NCBI GenBank assembly: GCA_028015205.1
Contig: JAPWFG010000015.1
Span: 1,426,001 to 1,490,000, forward strand
Direction: 5' to 3'
DNA: 64,000 nt
Origin: Mytilisepta virgata
Taxonomy: Eukaryota > Mollusca > Bivalvia > Mytilida > Mytilidae
Both the position numbers and the translations under genes were made by a program. Below the pieces are notes generated by a model. That model ran no database searches, had not been told where the DNA came from, and saw nothing but the letters and a program-made list of their open reading frames with translations. Shown here piece after piece: positions 1-13,866 of the stretch (positions within the stretch are counted from its first letter, which is position 1; each line of letters opens with the position of its first letter).

Positions 1-1172
1 CGTCCCCTTTGTAAAGACATACATGTAGCAAAAGTATAGTTTCCCAAAAATCTAATAAACAATAAACTTTCAAATGATGAGCTTTGAAATGACAGCGATA
101 AATTACTAGCATTGCTGTTTCCATCCATAATATATTCCTTCTGGTCAATGTAAACAACTTCAAGAGTAGCCCGCACTGTACGTCATTTCCGGTCAATCGG
201 GGTCACTCAGCGAGGAAACCCTGTTTCCGGAAATAGCGCTGATTGGATTTCCGACAGGTAAAAATAATCCAACTTCACTCGCTATTTTCTCCGTTATTAC
301 TTGACCAAATTTCATCGGGTTTTTTGCGTTTTTATACGTTTATTTAGTACTATGAAATGAAAATAACTTGCTATAAGCGTTTTAGTTACTCTTTAAGTAA
401 TATTATTACATTTAAATATATCATTTGACACAAAAGTGAATGTAAAAAAGTCAGATATTATATATAAGAATTATATTGTATGAGTTTTCATCTTTTTCTG
501 CATATTATAAACTAGTGCTGTCTAATGTCATAAAGTACAACGTTAATTTTATTTTATCACTGAATTGTGTCAATCATTTATAAATGTCGATTACGCAAAG
601 TCTCTACCTTGATCTGATACTGGAATAGTTCGTGAATGAAAACAAAATATGATACCGGGAACCAGACGATACAAACAAAAATGGCGGTCGAAAAATCAAA
701 ATCGAATTGGAATACCATTTCATTGTGTTAATGCTCTTTTCAAGGAGTTATTAGAGGTATGAATTTTAATTTCAGTTGTTGGTTTTAATTTCTTTTTATC
801 AAATATGGGTATATAATGGCGGCGATCGATTGTATGCAAGTTGTTCTATCGGTGAACTGACATCGAAAAGTCGCCAGAAAAAAAGTCTTGTGGGCCTGTA
901 GTACTACAAAATACAAAATACGCACCCCTTTCTCAGCTTTATTTCGAGAGGTAAAAAAATGTGTATAATCTACAACTGAAAACGGTACTCTGTTTCTGGA
1001 AAAACAGTAAACTATTATTCTCCATGGTGTCACTCGGCAAAATCTACATTTAAGTACAAATACATGTAGATGCAATATTTCAAAAGAAAAAGAGATGAAT
1101 AACTATTGTACCATATTTAAGATCATAACATCGGTATAAAATTCTTACATTTTACTACATTGTACATTTCAG
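1..1172. other. GULP1 intron/5' flank, partly repeat-derived
   Basis: No coding exon is recognisable here. The N-terminal half of the GULP1 PTB domain, which must precede the first exon in the window, is not found. Bases of about 505-1000 are an inverted relative of a repeat at about 45090-45545. The 96-codon minus-strand reading frame in this stretch lies in that repeat and is not supported as a gene. Confidence 0.6.
505..1000 (-). repeat. Dispersed repeat, inverted copy of the 45.1-45.5 kb element
   Basis: Reverse-complement matching is visible by eye over several blocks: the segment around ATGGCGGTCGAAAAATC at 681, the CGCCAGAAAAAAAGTCTTG block at 872, the GTAGTACTACA block and the CAATCATTTATAAATGTCGA block. 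Each has a counterpart in the opposite orientation at 45090-45545. No protein domain is recognised. It is probably a non-autonomous DNA transposon, truncated here. Confidence 0.65.
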
Positions 1173-4100
1173 ATGGTTTTACATTCCTACCCCTTACACC
1201 GTATCTCATACTGTGCCGACGAGAAGACGGACAAAAGAATGTTTACGTTTATTGCTAAGTCACCAGATTCCAGTCAACATTTCTGTTATGTGTTTGACAG
1301 TGAGAAATGTGTAAGTATGTTAAAATAAAATTTGGTAATTCAAACATATGAGATTGAAAATCTGATGGCAAAGGAAACTGTATTAGAAGCATCAACCTTT
1401 AAAGTAGGCAGAGTTGTTTTAAGATTGGAATCAAACTCCTTTCTATGAATTGCATTTGAATACGCTACCCTAATAGTGATAAGACAGTTATCACTTATAG
1501 TTGTTACGACAAACTACTAATAGAACTTGGCTAACGAAGCTGCCTCGAAAGTATCAAAATTAGTTTCAGATAACCATGGTTATGGAGTTTGAGTTTTTCC
1601 TTTTATAGAGAAATTTATAAATAGGCAGAGAGGCATGCAGTGGTGACAAGAATGTCAAAGTAACCTGAATCTGAAATTAGCCAGTACATAAAAAAATGTT
1701 TTGAGCTGGAATAACTTAGAGATTATCATCCTAGAATCAGTGAAGCGGCCATGTTCATTTTTTGCATCCAATCAGAAGTCTTATGTTATGCCTTTAGTGG
1801 CTACATGGCACCTTAGATCCAGTACATTTGGATGTTAAGTTCATCCAGCACTAGTAGTTTGATACACATTAATATGAAGCCATTACTTGTTAGCCAGGTA
1901 CTAGGCACCGGTGACGAAATCACGGGAGCTCAACCTCTTAGAACTGCCTAGCGCAGCCACAGGTGGCGAATAGGGGGACCTTCTCATTGCTTGGTTGTCA
2001 GGTCATAATAAAGAAAGTCTGATTGCAGACCATAGTGGGTTAGGGGTTTAGAGAATGCCACACTTCCTGCACGCTAAAGACCCCTTCTGTAGTTTTCGAA
2101 AAAGGAAAAGGCAGATAGCCGCTACAGAAGGCTTAATTATGTAACCCTACCCACACATCCTCCTTTTTCATTGACAGTCAAAATTGGTTCCCCATTTTGT
2201 CCCATTCCACTCCTATTTGAATTGTTTGATAAATTGAACTGGTTCTCGTCCTGAAGAAGCATGAAATATTTGCCATTGGACCTTAAGCAACAATCAATCA
2301 ATCAGCTATTAGCCAGATATCCATTATTAGCAATGACAAATGTCTTATTGTTATAAGCTACAATGTATGTTGTTAATTTACTTTTTATATATTTCAGTCT
2401 GAGGAGATCACTTTGACCATTGGACAAGCATTTGATCTAGCCTATAAAAAGTTTCTAGACACAAATGGTAGAGATTTAGATTTAAAAAATAAATATATAG
2501 CATTACAGAAAAAGGTAACGTATAACTTTATATTTACATGTAGCATTTGTTTAGATCAGTATGTGCTATCTAATAGACAAATTTATATTTAGTACAATTT
2601 TGACAGTAACAAAATAGATATTAGTATTTCACACAGTTCAACTAAACGATTTTCTGCCAATGACATTATGGGGAATTTCATTCATAATTTAAAGTGGAAA
2701 TTCATCAAGTAAGTGTTTGTTGTGCATTGTAGACATAAAAATTGTATTTAAGGTTCTTTTAATTTTTTTCAGCTGAGTTTTCAAGGTTGTTTTCACATGC
2801 ATAGTTTCAAGGTTGTTTTCACATGCATAGTTTCCATGCATCTCCTTTCATGTCAGTCATTAATTTTAGAGCCCTAACATAGATTCAGAAATGATTATGT
2901 GTATTGTGATTTAAAATATCAATAAAAATTTTCATGTATCTTCTCTGTCCATTATTAATATTGATATGAATAACCTTTTTAAATCGCAAATACCTCAAAT
3001 TTTAAACAAAATACAGGCAAAAACAATCAGGTACACGGTTCTTAGCTGAAACATTTCACAACAGGTGTATAAATTCGAAACCTAAGACGGTTGTTTCTGG
3101 ACAGCCATGGAACATCACATTTTTGCCTGGTGGACCTCACAAATATAAATATCCTGCACCGATGACGGTAAATCTTGACGTCACTCTCGGTGTTACAATT
3201 TTTCAGAAAAAACAAAAAAATTGTGCTTTTACTGTTATACTGTGTAAGTTTTCATAATCAACCATGTTGACTGTTTCTAAAATTTGAAAATTCTTCAATT
3301 TCTTTATCAAGAAATCAGTTGAAAAAGTATCTCAGACATGCAGTAAGCTGGTCTAGAACAAAAGGCAGGCTTATTTTATACAATCATCTACCTAAATGCT
3401 CATAGAATTGTTAGAATAAGACCAAACTTATTGAGTTTCAATGACAGATAGTCAGTCAGATATATTTTTAATTTAAGGTAAAAGGTTTAGAACTTGAAAA
3501 CCAAACACTTAAGAAGAGAGTTCAAGAGTTAGAACAACTTAAAGACCGAGAGGATATAGCACAGTATAAACAAAATAGCCAGGTCAGTATTTAGGTCTTT
3601 TGCATCACATGATTGACACATAACAAGGTAGTTTTTCTTTAATTAATTTTGTGCCAAATAATCTAACATTTTTTGTTGTTCTTGCTAATTTTACATGTAT
3701 GTACAGTTGTTATTTCTGGAATTACCTGTAGAGTCCAGTAATAAATAAGGAAATTTATATAGGGTTTCCACAGTGTGATTTTGGTCCAGGAGTAAGCCAG
3801 GAAATGTATATAATGTTTCTGATTTTAATGAATACCTCATCTAGCATGGCTACCCATACTGTTAAATATAGTAGTATACATCTTTTGATTGGACATTGAT
3901 ATGCATGACAATCAGAATTACAATTTAAGATTGATTTTATTCTTAATTAGAATTTTCTTACTTCAGTAATAAAAGATTAAAAAAAGAGGAAAAAAGAACA
4001 AATGTAAAAAATCATTTTTGCTCAAACTTTGTCAGGGTGGAGATGTTTAGTATATGATAATTACATCAAAAGATACTAAAAACTCCAGTACAAGTATTCT

Positions 4101-7100
4101 ATTCAAGTTCAAAATATCAAAACAACAAAAATCTGAAAATAAAGTCGAAGTCACCATCAGGTTATTATGAAATCCAATGAAATAAGTTGAAGGTTATACC
4201 CCATAATTGAATAATCTGTTTATCAGAAGTATTTGGCAGTTCTTCAGATAAATCATAAAATTAACCAAAATAAAACAATAAAAAAATTGCTCTAAAATTT
4301 TTGCTTTGAAAGTAAGTTTTGTTAATGCAGAACTGAAATTTTGTGAAAATATTATGTTAAGCAAAAAGTTTTTCAAGTAGTATGAATTCTCACAGATACC
4401 AGAATTGGCAGTTGTTGCTAATGGTGATCCCACACATGTGGTATTAAGTGATATTGGTTTAAATGATGAGAGTTCGACAGATGACAATAAAATTTTAACA
4501 GAGGTAGATTTTCTATGTACATTGTATGTGGTAGAAGAACTAACACTAAGTTGCATGTACTTGTATTGTGTAATGTATTTGGAACAAATAGATTTGTCTG
4601 GTATCAATTATACTGTCAATGCAGCTCACTTAAGATGTTGACAATTTTTATTTTTTTACGAAAATAATTACAATTATAGTTACCACTTTACTGTAGTGTC
4701 ACCACTGTGGTGTAAAAAATCTACAATCATTATAACTTATCAGTAGTCTTTAGATGGAGATCTTAATAATAAGAATTCAAATCTGACTATAGGTATTTGT
4801 GTGTTTTACCATTTTACCCATGTTAAACTTTCCTGTAAACGATGGACACGTATCTGTCTGAAATGTGTTTTTAACCCTTTAATCAAGTCAGTCACAGATA
4901 GAAAGGGTCAAGCAGTTTTGATTAAATTTTACATGTATAGCTTCTTATTTACATCAAATATCTGGAATAATGCTGTTTTGATTTTGTTTGTTTCTGAAAA
5001 GTGATTGACCTAGTTTCTTTTCAATTTTGAAATTTGATTCGATGATATCGTGAATTTGTTTGAATGTTAAATACATGTACATTTCACCGTTAATGTACTG
5101 AGTTTGCATGGCTTCTGTATCTTTTGAATTATTAAGGTCACTTATAAAAGACTTTTTATATAGCATTAAAATGAACAGATATATCATGATACTGATCGAA
5201 TTTTCGCGAAATATACTAGTCGAGAGACGGTAAAATATCCTCAGCAGCCAGGAGAGCCATATTTAGTCATGAAGCTAGCACTTTCCGCAAATATCTGACC
5301 GTTTATGATATTATATATCTGTTTAATTAGACAGAATATCATTTATTAAATCGCAGCAAGGATAAAGATTTACAAGCACCCAACCCTGCTTGTTATCAAT
5401 GAAGGGACACTAGATGATTTGTGAAAAAAATGCGCTGAATATCAACCAATCAGAATATTTCTTGTATAATGTGTAAATTTCTACTAAAATTCAATATATA
5501 GTAGATTTGCAATTAATGTTTAGCAGTTAGTGTCTTTTAAAAGACAGGCTGGCAATTTATTTAATGATTAAAGTTTAATTTAGAATAGTTCTTATGCAAA
5601 ACATTTTCTTCAATAGATTTGCAAGTAATGTTTAGTAACCGATAGACTGGCTGGCAATTTATTTAAAGAAGCCCCAGTTTTATTCAGTATAGTTATTACT
5701 TACATGTATGCATGGTCAGTATTTCAAAGAATGCTTCATTCCCTGCTTTTTAAGGTTTTGGTAGCAAATTAACAGCTTTTTGATTTGTAGAAATACATTT
5801 TAGGAGGGAAATATATTATACCTTTTTGCCTGTTTTACATTGACATCAACTTTTATATACATTCACAGTAAGAAGGCACAGCATTCAAACTTTAAAGATT
5901 TGAAAAAAAATATAATTATTTGAATTTTAAAATGCTTGCTGTGTATATACATGTATATTAAGGTATTTTTTCTGTTTCTGTTAAGCCTTTATTGATTATG
6001 ATAGAGATGAGGTAAGATTTGGATTTAACTATTGAGAAAATTGAAATGTTCATTTTTTGAATGAATATTAGGTATTATAATAGATCACCATGTCAGTGAC
6101 CTGAAACACACTTACATGCATATATTCTGCCAAATCTCTAATGAAATCAAACAAAATGAAAAACAACAAGAGATGACCATGCAACCGAAACACATTTTTT
6201 ATCAATCTCTGTCGCTTTGATTTGACTCTTTAATTTTTATCATAAACAACTTTTGAATATACAGTCATTTTTGTGTAAATCAAATCCTTGGATACTTATA
6301 ATTTTGTTCAGATAAGACAGGTGTTTAGTTTACACAGGTTAATTTACTGAAATAGAAAAAAAGATTGTAATTACTGAAACAGGAGTTTATTGTAGACAGG
6401 TTTCTGGATTACTCAGGATTCAGTTTAGATTGTAGGTTATATTGTACTGAGTTTTTTACTTTGATAAAAATACATATTTATCTTTTTTGGCAGACTGACA
6501 CGAGTTTTAGTACAGGATGGGAGTCACCCCAATTAGAATTTGTGAATGGAAGCAGTACAAAACCTACAACTACAAATGGTACCAGTCCGGGAACAGGTTT
6601 CAGTAAGTTCTTTGATTACACCTTCATTTTTAACAGCTTTAAAATGGAAGACATTTTCTGCTCTAAGGTAAATAATTCAAATAATAATGAGTCTCCAATA
6701 ACCAAAAGGACTAAACTTTGAAAAATGGTTCAATGAGGTATATGACTAATATTTTCATATCCCCACCATGAATTATCTGAGAGAGTCCGACCAAGTTCAA
6801 TTTTGGGGAATTTGACATTTACTGTTGTTAAGTTATGGTCTTTGATTTAACAAAACTACAGAAATAGAAAGTCTCAGGTCAGGGACACCTCTATAAACAG
6901 GCCAAATAAAAATGTGTGGTTCTGGTTACTCTACCTACCCTACTGTCTGGACACCTCAGTTCATAAAATGGATTTTTTGCATTTTAAAAGCCTTAACGTT
7001 AGAATTATTAGACAATCTTTTGTTGGTTAATTAACCTTATTGAGTCATCCAAGAAAACATAAAAAATGTAAAGTTGTTATAAATTTCATGTTTGTATACC

Positions 7101-10100
7101 TCACAAATGATTCTAAATAGGGAATTTCCAACAGAAAAATTAATGCACTTGAAAATGTCTAAAAAAAATAATAATTTGAATTTATCAACTTAGACCTATC
7201 CTAAAATATGCAAAACTTTTATTTTAAATATTTTTAATGCACTTTGTGCATATTTCATCCATCAACGGGTTATAATACTTAATTTTATAATATCTCATAG
7301 GAAGAGTTATATCCCTTTTACATTGAAAATTCCATAGGCTGAATTTTTATGTTTCTCTGGAAGACATGATTGAACAAAATTAAGCAAGTTCAATTGTTTC
7401 AGTTACGACTTAGCTCACTGTATCTTTTTGCCAAGTGACTAGACAGTTCACATTGATTAAAGTATTTAAGTTCTGAAAAATCCATTTTACGAACTGAGGT
7501 GTCCAGACAGTAAAGATTTTTGAACATTTATCACTAAGCTCTGTTAAAGTCAAAATGTGTATGTTAAAAAAAAATTGTTTAAAATAAAAAAAAATCCCTA
7601 CCTACCTATTTTTATGCCTCGCCTGTAAGGCAGGCCGGGCATATAGTTCTTCGGTCTGTGCTTCCGTCCGTCCGTACGAGGTTAAGGTTCAGGTTTAAGG
7701 TAGTTTTTCATGAAGGAGTTATGGTATTGTATCATCGTGAAACTTTGTACATGGATAGCTTGTGATATGAACAGCAGCAAGTTGATGTGAAACAGATGGT
7801 CATCTTAAGGCCATGGATCATCGACTTTGAAATTCTTTATAGAATTTCAATATTAGAATCCAGGTTAAGGTTCAGGTTTAAAGTAGTTTTTCATGAAAGA
7901 GTTATGATATGAACGTGAAACTCTGTACATGGATAGCTTGTGATATGAACAGCAGCATTTGATGAGAAACGGGCTGTGACCTTGAGGTCATGGGTCATCG
8001 ACTTTGAATTTCTTGATGGAATTCAATATTAGAATCCAGCTTAAGGTTCAGGTTGAAGGTAATTTTCATGACGTACTGCGAGATAGTATTTCATCTACCC
8101 TATCGCTAGGGGCTTCAAAGTCAACAATATACAAATTTAATTCTATATACTAAATATTTACATCATTGGCGGGGCATGTAGTGTGCATTGGACACATATA
8201 TACTTGTTTATCTGGATGCAACAGGAACCACACTTATTTTTTTACTTGGCGTCACCAGATCACGTGTCTTTGATTCTTTTGCTTTCTCAGGGCATTAATT
8301 TACAGTACAAATGTAAAGCTCAATTTTATATTTACCCCTTTAAAAGACAATAAGTAGGCTGTTGCTGTTTAAATATATATTTTTTATTCTGATCATAAGC
8401 GTTAAATAATAATTTAAACCTGTAAAAATGCATTAAAGACAATTGAAACCTTAATGTAATTGGTTTGTTGTAGTTTCTCCACCCCCTCCAAGTACAAGGT
8501 CAAGGTCAATGGGATTATCAGTGTCAACACCGACATTGCCATTAAGTCCAGCAGGAAATGGTAGGATAACATCAGAGAATTCTTAAAACTTCATAGATTT
8601 TTGTTTAAATTTTAGAATGTTTAAGCAAACAACAAAATTGATATAACAGGAAACGCATCAATCAAAGCAACCCAACTGACAGAACTGAGGACAAAAAATA
8701 ACATAAGAGGGCACAGAACACAAACATAATCACAACAGAACAGTGGGGTCAAACCGGTTTTATGGGTATCTCCTCCCAATGACTTTAATGCATTCTTATT
8801 TACTTGGACACCAATTTTCATTGTTTTCAATTATGAAAGAAAACCATGAAATAAAACATCTCACAAAGTTAAAGAACCACAAAAAAAAAAAAACCAATAC
8901 ATTTTACTTAAATGTACTACAAAAATTCATATCCAGGAAATTAATTAATTTACAGTAACTGATAACATTACAAACCCTATTGGACAGGTTATCTTCTTTA
9001 ACTTCATAAATGGTCTTTATTTTTACAACACCAACCCTACCTTGCCCCTCAAAAATCACTTTGCTCTTTATCATTAAGTTTTGTCAAATTATGATTTCAG
9101 AATATACAATTTAGTATATTCTGTACTTAATAGTTTGATTTTGGCAGTTTTTCTACCTTTATAAAATATTTACCAAATCATTGAAGAGAAAAATAAAAGA
9201 AACAAAAAAAGTAAAAGAGTGCATGCTTGCCAATATTTATCGGTATTTTCTTTACTGTAAAAGATAAATAGCTCATCTGAAATAGTGTTAAGGTGATTCA
9301 GTGATGTGTACACATTAAAAGAAAAGCAAATTAGTTACATGTTACCATACATTTGTTTCAGTTGATCCCTTTGGTGCCACATCATTTAATCCACAGCCAA
9401 CAGACACCGACCCGTTTGGTATGTCGGCATTTAATCCGTCGTCACCTACAGGGAATAATCCGACAACACCTGACACGTTGTCTATGACATCAACTGAAAA
9501 GGAATTACTTGATATACAGGTAAAAAGAATTTCTTATAAATTTTATTTACATATTAAAGTCAAATCAAATAACATAATAACAATAGACTATCTAACCTGA
9601 AAACCAACATACATGTATAAGATTCATTTAAATTTCTAGATCCTAAGTCGGTGTTCAGAATTTATGTCTGTTTTCAATCGAAAGTAAAGTGCTTGCAGTC
9701 AGAGCAGAGAGAAGATAAAATTGACAGTTTTTACAGATTTAATGTGAAAAGAAAGTAGGGGCCATAACAAGTTATGTTCTCTTATTAATGTTTTTATATT
9801 ATTATGAATAACCTGTGAACTCATAGCAAGATGTTTGGTTCTGATTTTACCAATTTTATTAACAAAGGTTGTATTTTAGATGGCCCAATCAAAAGAGGGT
9901 ATCCTTAAATTGCACTCTCAGTTGTATTTAATAATCATATGCAATGTTTACTGTTAACTCTAAATAATATTATGACTGAACTTGGCTGTTATCAGAGTTA
10001 CTGTACTTCTTTTTTTAGCCGGGTTACAAAAAGGGAAATCAGGGTTATAGTATGGTGAATGTCGGGCTGGTGGGTGGGGAAAGTAGGGTACCTATTTTGT

Positions 10101-10634
10101 GTAATCAACTCCTACATTTTTCAATCCAGAGCCTTCAAACTTTTTGGTAGAGTGTTTGCATATATAATGGACGTGTGCACCTCCTATTATGGATACATTT
10201 GGGACATTTTAGCAGAATTTTCCAGATTGTGAAACAGTCAGTTTTTAGCAACATTCTCTAAGGAGGGTACCTATTTTGTGTAATCAACTCCTCCTACAGT
10301 TTTCAATCCAGAGTTTCAAACTTGGTAGAATGTTTGTAGATATATATTGGACATGTGCACCTCCTATTATTGATACATTAGGAACACTTTTGCAGAATTT
10401 CCAGTTGCTGTAACATTACATATTCTTATAGTCTTCATTTCATCAATTACAATAACATTTACAAATTTCCACTCCTTAGTCATTGTTAATTAAAGTAACC
10501 CAGCCATTTGGTTCTTTGACCCATTTTAGTAAAGTTGTACTTTCTTTATTTTTCAGGCTGGATTTAGTCAAGGACTTTCATTTGGTACAGAAGACTTTAA
10601 TTTAGCAGACTTAGATCCTCTTAGTCAGAAGTAA
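1173..10634 (+). CDS. GULP1: GULP1/CED-6 engulfment adaptor, 5'-partial, 8 exons
   Basis: PTB-domain adaptor that links engulfment receptors of the CED-1/LRP1/MEGF10 type to the phagocytic machinery in the cytosol. Coding exons: 1173-1310, 2398-2514, 3478-3582, 4396-4503, 6494-6602, 8474-8560, 9362-9519 and 10557-10634 (TAA). All have AG/GT borders and phases that join without a break, giving about 299 codons. Exon 1 carries the C-terminal half of the PTB domain ([15 protein letters not shown], then [10 protein letters not shown]) and exon 2 completes it ([18 protein letters not shown]). Exons 2-3 form a leucine-rich coiled coil ([18 protein letters not shown]), as in GULP1. A Ser/Thr/Pro-rich linker follows, with two DPFG motifs in exon 7. 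The C terminus ([22 protein letters not shown]) matches the conserved GULP1 tail in position and pattern. The ATG at 1173 is probably internal, because the domain's N-terminal half is missing; the true start lies left of the window. Confidence 0.93.
1893..2312 (+). repeat. SINE-like dispersed repeat ending in (CAAT)n
   Basis: Lies in a GULP1 intron. It is more GC-rich than its surroundings and ends with a short CAATCAATCAATCAG tail. The stretch TTCTCGTCCTGA...GGACCTTAAGCAACAATC resembles both arms of the foldback repeat at 62.36-62.70 kb. A tRNA A/B box pair was not identified with confidence, so the class is open. Confidence 0.5.
2779..2830 (+). repeat. Perfect 26 bp tandem duplication
   Basis: Two head-to-tail copies of a 26 bp unit beginning TTTCAAGGTTGTTTTCACAT. 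It is intronic in GULP1, with no sign of function. Confidence 0.9.
6943..7510. mobile_element. TA-flanked MITE with ~36 bp terminal inverted repeats
   Basis: The left end reads TA|CTGTCTGGACACCTCAG and the right end is its inverse, CTGAGGTGTCCAGACAG|TA. The inverted match continues for about 36 bp (TTCRTAAAATGGATTTTT). The TA on both sides fits a Tc1/mariner/pogo-type target duplication. At 568 bp with no reading frame it is non-autonomous. It sits in a GULP1 intron. Confidence 0.88.
7611..8195. mobile_element. Pearl/Helentron-like non-autonomous element
   Basis: Begins TATGCCTCGCCTGTAAGG and ends near GGCGGGGCATGTAG, a weak terminal inversion. It carries a CGTCCGTCCGT run near the 5' end and internal tandem units beginning AAGGTTCAGGTT(T/G)AAGGTAG. 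This layout (short inverted ends, CCGT microsatellite, ~160-180 bp tandem core) fits the bivalve pearl elements, which have been linked to Helentrons. The assignment is inferred from architecture. Confidence 0.6.
8640..8765. repeat. Dispersed repeat family A, copy 1
   Basis: Shares the blocks ATCAATCAAAGCAACCCAACTGACAG, GCACA(A/G)AACACAAACA and AAACCGGTTTTATGGGTA with copies at about 41622-41813 and 53588-53700. It lies in a GULP1 intron. The class is unknown. Confidence 0.7.
10018..10490 (+). repeat. Dispersed repeat family B, copy 1, with internal duplication
   Basis: Two internal units share GGTACCTATTTTGTGTAATC, then text on fitting ends at CACCTCCTATTAT. A related copy lies at about 18515-18990 (TATAGTATGGTGAATGT followed by CTCCTCCTAC). 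This copy is in the last GULP1 intron. Confidence 0.7.
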
Positions 10635-13492
10635 CCTTCAAGTGACCTTCACATGTGCCAATATTGTGCTAGAAATGTTATATCTGCTGGCAGACGTCAA
10701 CATTTTATGTGATATGACTGGGCTACAAAGTTACCAGATATTGTTCCATTTGAGTAGATACATAAGGAACCAGTTTATGAAATTTAATGAGATATTGATA
10801 GGACTTCATTGTTTCTGATGTGTCTTAAAAGGTCACTTGATTTAAATAGTGATTGAAAATTGACGAGATGAAACACATTTATTATTAGTACAAAATATAT
10901 ATTTCTCAAATGGGTATTCATTATTATCAGTACAGATATTTCTTGAATGGATAGTTGTAAAGAGAAAATTGACTGTGCAAATGTCGGCCATTTAACTTTA
11001 TGGATATATGAATTTGAATGCTACTTTAATAGCTGTAAAGGCTTAACAATGCTTATATGTGATATTTATATGTAAGAAGTTAAATTCTTGCTGAATTTTG
11101 ATAATGTCGAGACTGATTGATCAGGCAGAAGTGGTTTCATTAACAATTATTACTCTAGATTGTCATCTACATTGTTAATGATTAAATATCTGGGCTTAAA
11201 TGAGGGTTGTACATAGTGGAAGGGGGGAGGGGGTTGGGGGGAGAGGGATTGTGGATACAGGCAAACAAGAAATAAAAAAAGAATTCATAATGAATGAAAA
11301 ATAATAACTTGGACTGCATGCTGTGTTTTCCCAGTTTGCATAAAACATTCTGAAGAACGACCTGTCAGCACTGCCACATGTGAAATAAAATCTGCCAAAA
11401 CATTTGCAAGAAAATAACCCTGTATCACCCTCTTAATATTTTATTTATAGAGATAAGGTTTCATTGCTGCGAAAAGATTTATTTTCTTGAAATGTTAATT
11501 GAGAAAGTTACATATTGATTTTCCACATTTGAGATTTTAACATTAAGGTAGGACACACAGGTTTTTCTAGAACCCACTTCTATAATGTTAACTTATTTTA
11601 AGTTCTAGAATTATATGAAGGAAAAAGAACACTTTAGATGTTTCTAAGTTGTGGGTAATTTAGAAAAAGGGAAAAGAAATGTTAAATCCAGGACAAAAAA
11701 TTTATATCAGAATTTGATGAATGGAAATTAAAACTTTAAAACCTTACCTTTTTGAGTAAATTATGTTATTAAGAGGATAAAAAGTACAAAATAATGAACC
11801 TCAGGAGTTGTTTAAAAAGTTGCTCATGGTTGTTGTTCTGCTAACCAAAGTTGTACTTAATTAACTGATGCCATCTTTAATTGACTAGAACTACGGTATT
11901 AAGTCAATAAACAACATTTAGCTAAGTACATATATGTATAAAAACAAACAGACTTGCTTTTCCAGCTCTGTTGCCATCAGAATCAATGAGATTCATCTAT
12001 GCATTTATGTGTTATTTATAAATTGCCTATGTAATTTGTGTCACAGTTTGGAGAACTGTTATCATTGTGATTTGTTGAGTAAATGTATAGTTGTTCATTT
12101 TGTTAATTTTTTTTTTCAGTTCTCATTGTATGTTATACATGTAGAGAAGAACCATTAGATATTTATGGGTGGGCAAGGAAAGGATATTTTTTTCTTTTAT
12201 GCACACTGTTTCAAAACATTTCGCTATTTGATTCCAGGTGATTTCCATTCCTGCCATTCAAACTTCTTCTTTGTCTTTTCTTGGTACGAAACTTGGTGGC
12301 TCCCCAAGTAGCATCAGTGGCATATATATTACAAAGAAGCCATAAAATTGTAAGATTTTAAAATCGTGTCAAAGGTCAATATTACGAATGTAATTTGTAT
12401 ATATATTCTTCCTGAATTGGTGGGGAAGTGAATAACACTTTCAGTGTGAAAAAAATAGTAAATTAGAATACTTACTGCAAATTTGTATAAAATGCAGTTA
12501 CCGGTAGATATGTTGATTTTCATATTCCATAATAATTTACTGCTTTTCAGATCTCTGACAGTTTAAATCTCAATATCAGATTGTTAGAATTAACCAAAAA
12601 TCCTAAATTTTCTAGAAGTATATGCCACATATCTCTATCAAGAGTACTTTATTGTAACTTTTCATTTACATGTACATATGCTTAATTTTGTCCAACTCAA
12701 AACACATCCTTCCATAACACCCACTTATTATTTAACAGAATTATCTTTCTATGAATGATATCCTTTAATGAATTTTTGCAAATAATCCTATGCATGCTGC
12801 CTCTTTACATAATTAGTTCATTTAACTATTTTTTAAATTAGGATTATTTTTGGCACATGAAACTGTCATGATGCAAATACTCCAAAGCTTGTTTGATTTA
12901 AAGCTTTGCTGGAGTAACAATCCAGAATTTCTAATAAGCAAGTGTACTGATTTTATTATACTTTATGTAAAAATGCAACCTTTTTATTGGTAAATTTGTT
13001 AGGAACATTCTTATTTAGCACATTCCTATCCATGTAACATTTTTTTAATGTTACCCTCTCATGCTGTGTGTAAAAATTGGTGATTTTCTCCATGTACTAG
13101 ACACATTATAAAACACATCAATTAAAAAAAAACAATTAAAATATTTGTGTCTGTTTTAGAGTGGATGTATTTTGACATATGTGCAATCATGGAATTACTT
13201 AGTTTAGATAGAGCTCTTAAACCAAAAAATGTCAGCATGAAGTTCTGCCTCGGTTGACAATGTTTTCTCGGGGTAACAATCTGCTCTACTACTCTGTCAG
13301 TCGTGTTATTTATTCATGTATAATGTCGTATGTTGTAAATGGAGTTAATCGAGAAGACAAAATTCAGCAAAGATCACAGGAGTTGTATAATGAAGTCAGG
13401 TTGTATAAATTGTTTGAAATATTGTATTCCTTTAAGTTAGATCAAATCTAAATCACATTTTGCATTTACTAAAATAGCATTAGTATATTTAA

Positions 13493-13767
13493 GGTATCCG
13501 GACCATAATAGATCATGAACGAAAATTGTATCTCTTATTGACCGTGAATGCCTGAACCAAACAATTTAAAGCTGGAATTTTGTATATATATTTTTCTCAA
13601 GTTGAAACACACTTTGTTATTTACATATATGCAGAGTCTTTAAAAATAAGTTAGTAATATTTGCATTTTCAAAGTTTGCCGATAATTACAGAGGTCATTT
13701 CAATTGCATTGTATGGAACATCCGAGACCTTTTGAATAATCACATGGTCATTTATGGTCCGCATACC
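13493..13767. mobile_element. MITE inserted at TTAA, GGTATSCGGACCATAA termini
   Basis: The left end TTAA|GGTATCCGGACCATAA is inverted at the right end as TTATGGTCCGCATACC|TTAG. It is 275 bp long and non-coding. TTAA at the left border suggests a piggyBac- or Kolobok-type transposase; the right border has one mismatch. Confidence 0.8.
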
Positions 13768-13866
13768 TTAGAGGTTTTCAAAAGGAAAAAATTCCACTTA
13801 TTACTTGCTATGTGACTGGAAGGCAGAAACAAACAGTGAAATAGGAAAATCTGTTTTGCTGTCTAA

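Noticed and set aside
785..1075. 96-codon minus-strand frame
   Set aside because: It lies in a dispersed repeat whose other copy at 45 kb does not keep the frame, and no domain is recognisable.
4194..4607. 137-codon minus-strand frame
   Set aside because: It overlaps GULP1 exon 4 antisense and is low-complexity AT-rich translation.
5178..5420. Possible repeat shared with about 35640-35760 (GCGAAAWATACTAGTCSAGAGAC)
   Set aside because: Only a short block matches by eye; too little to define an element without alignment.
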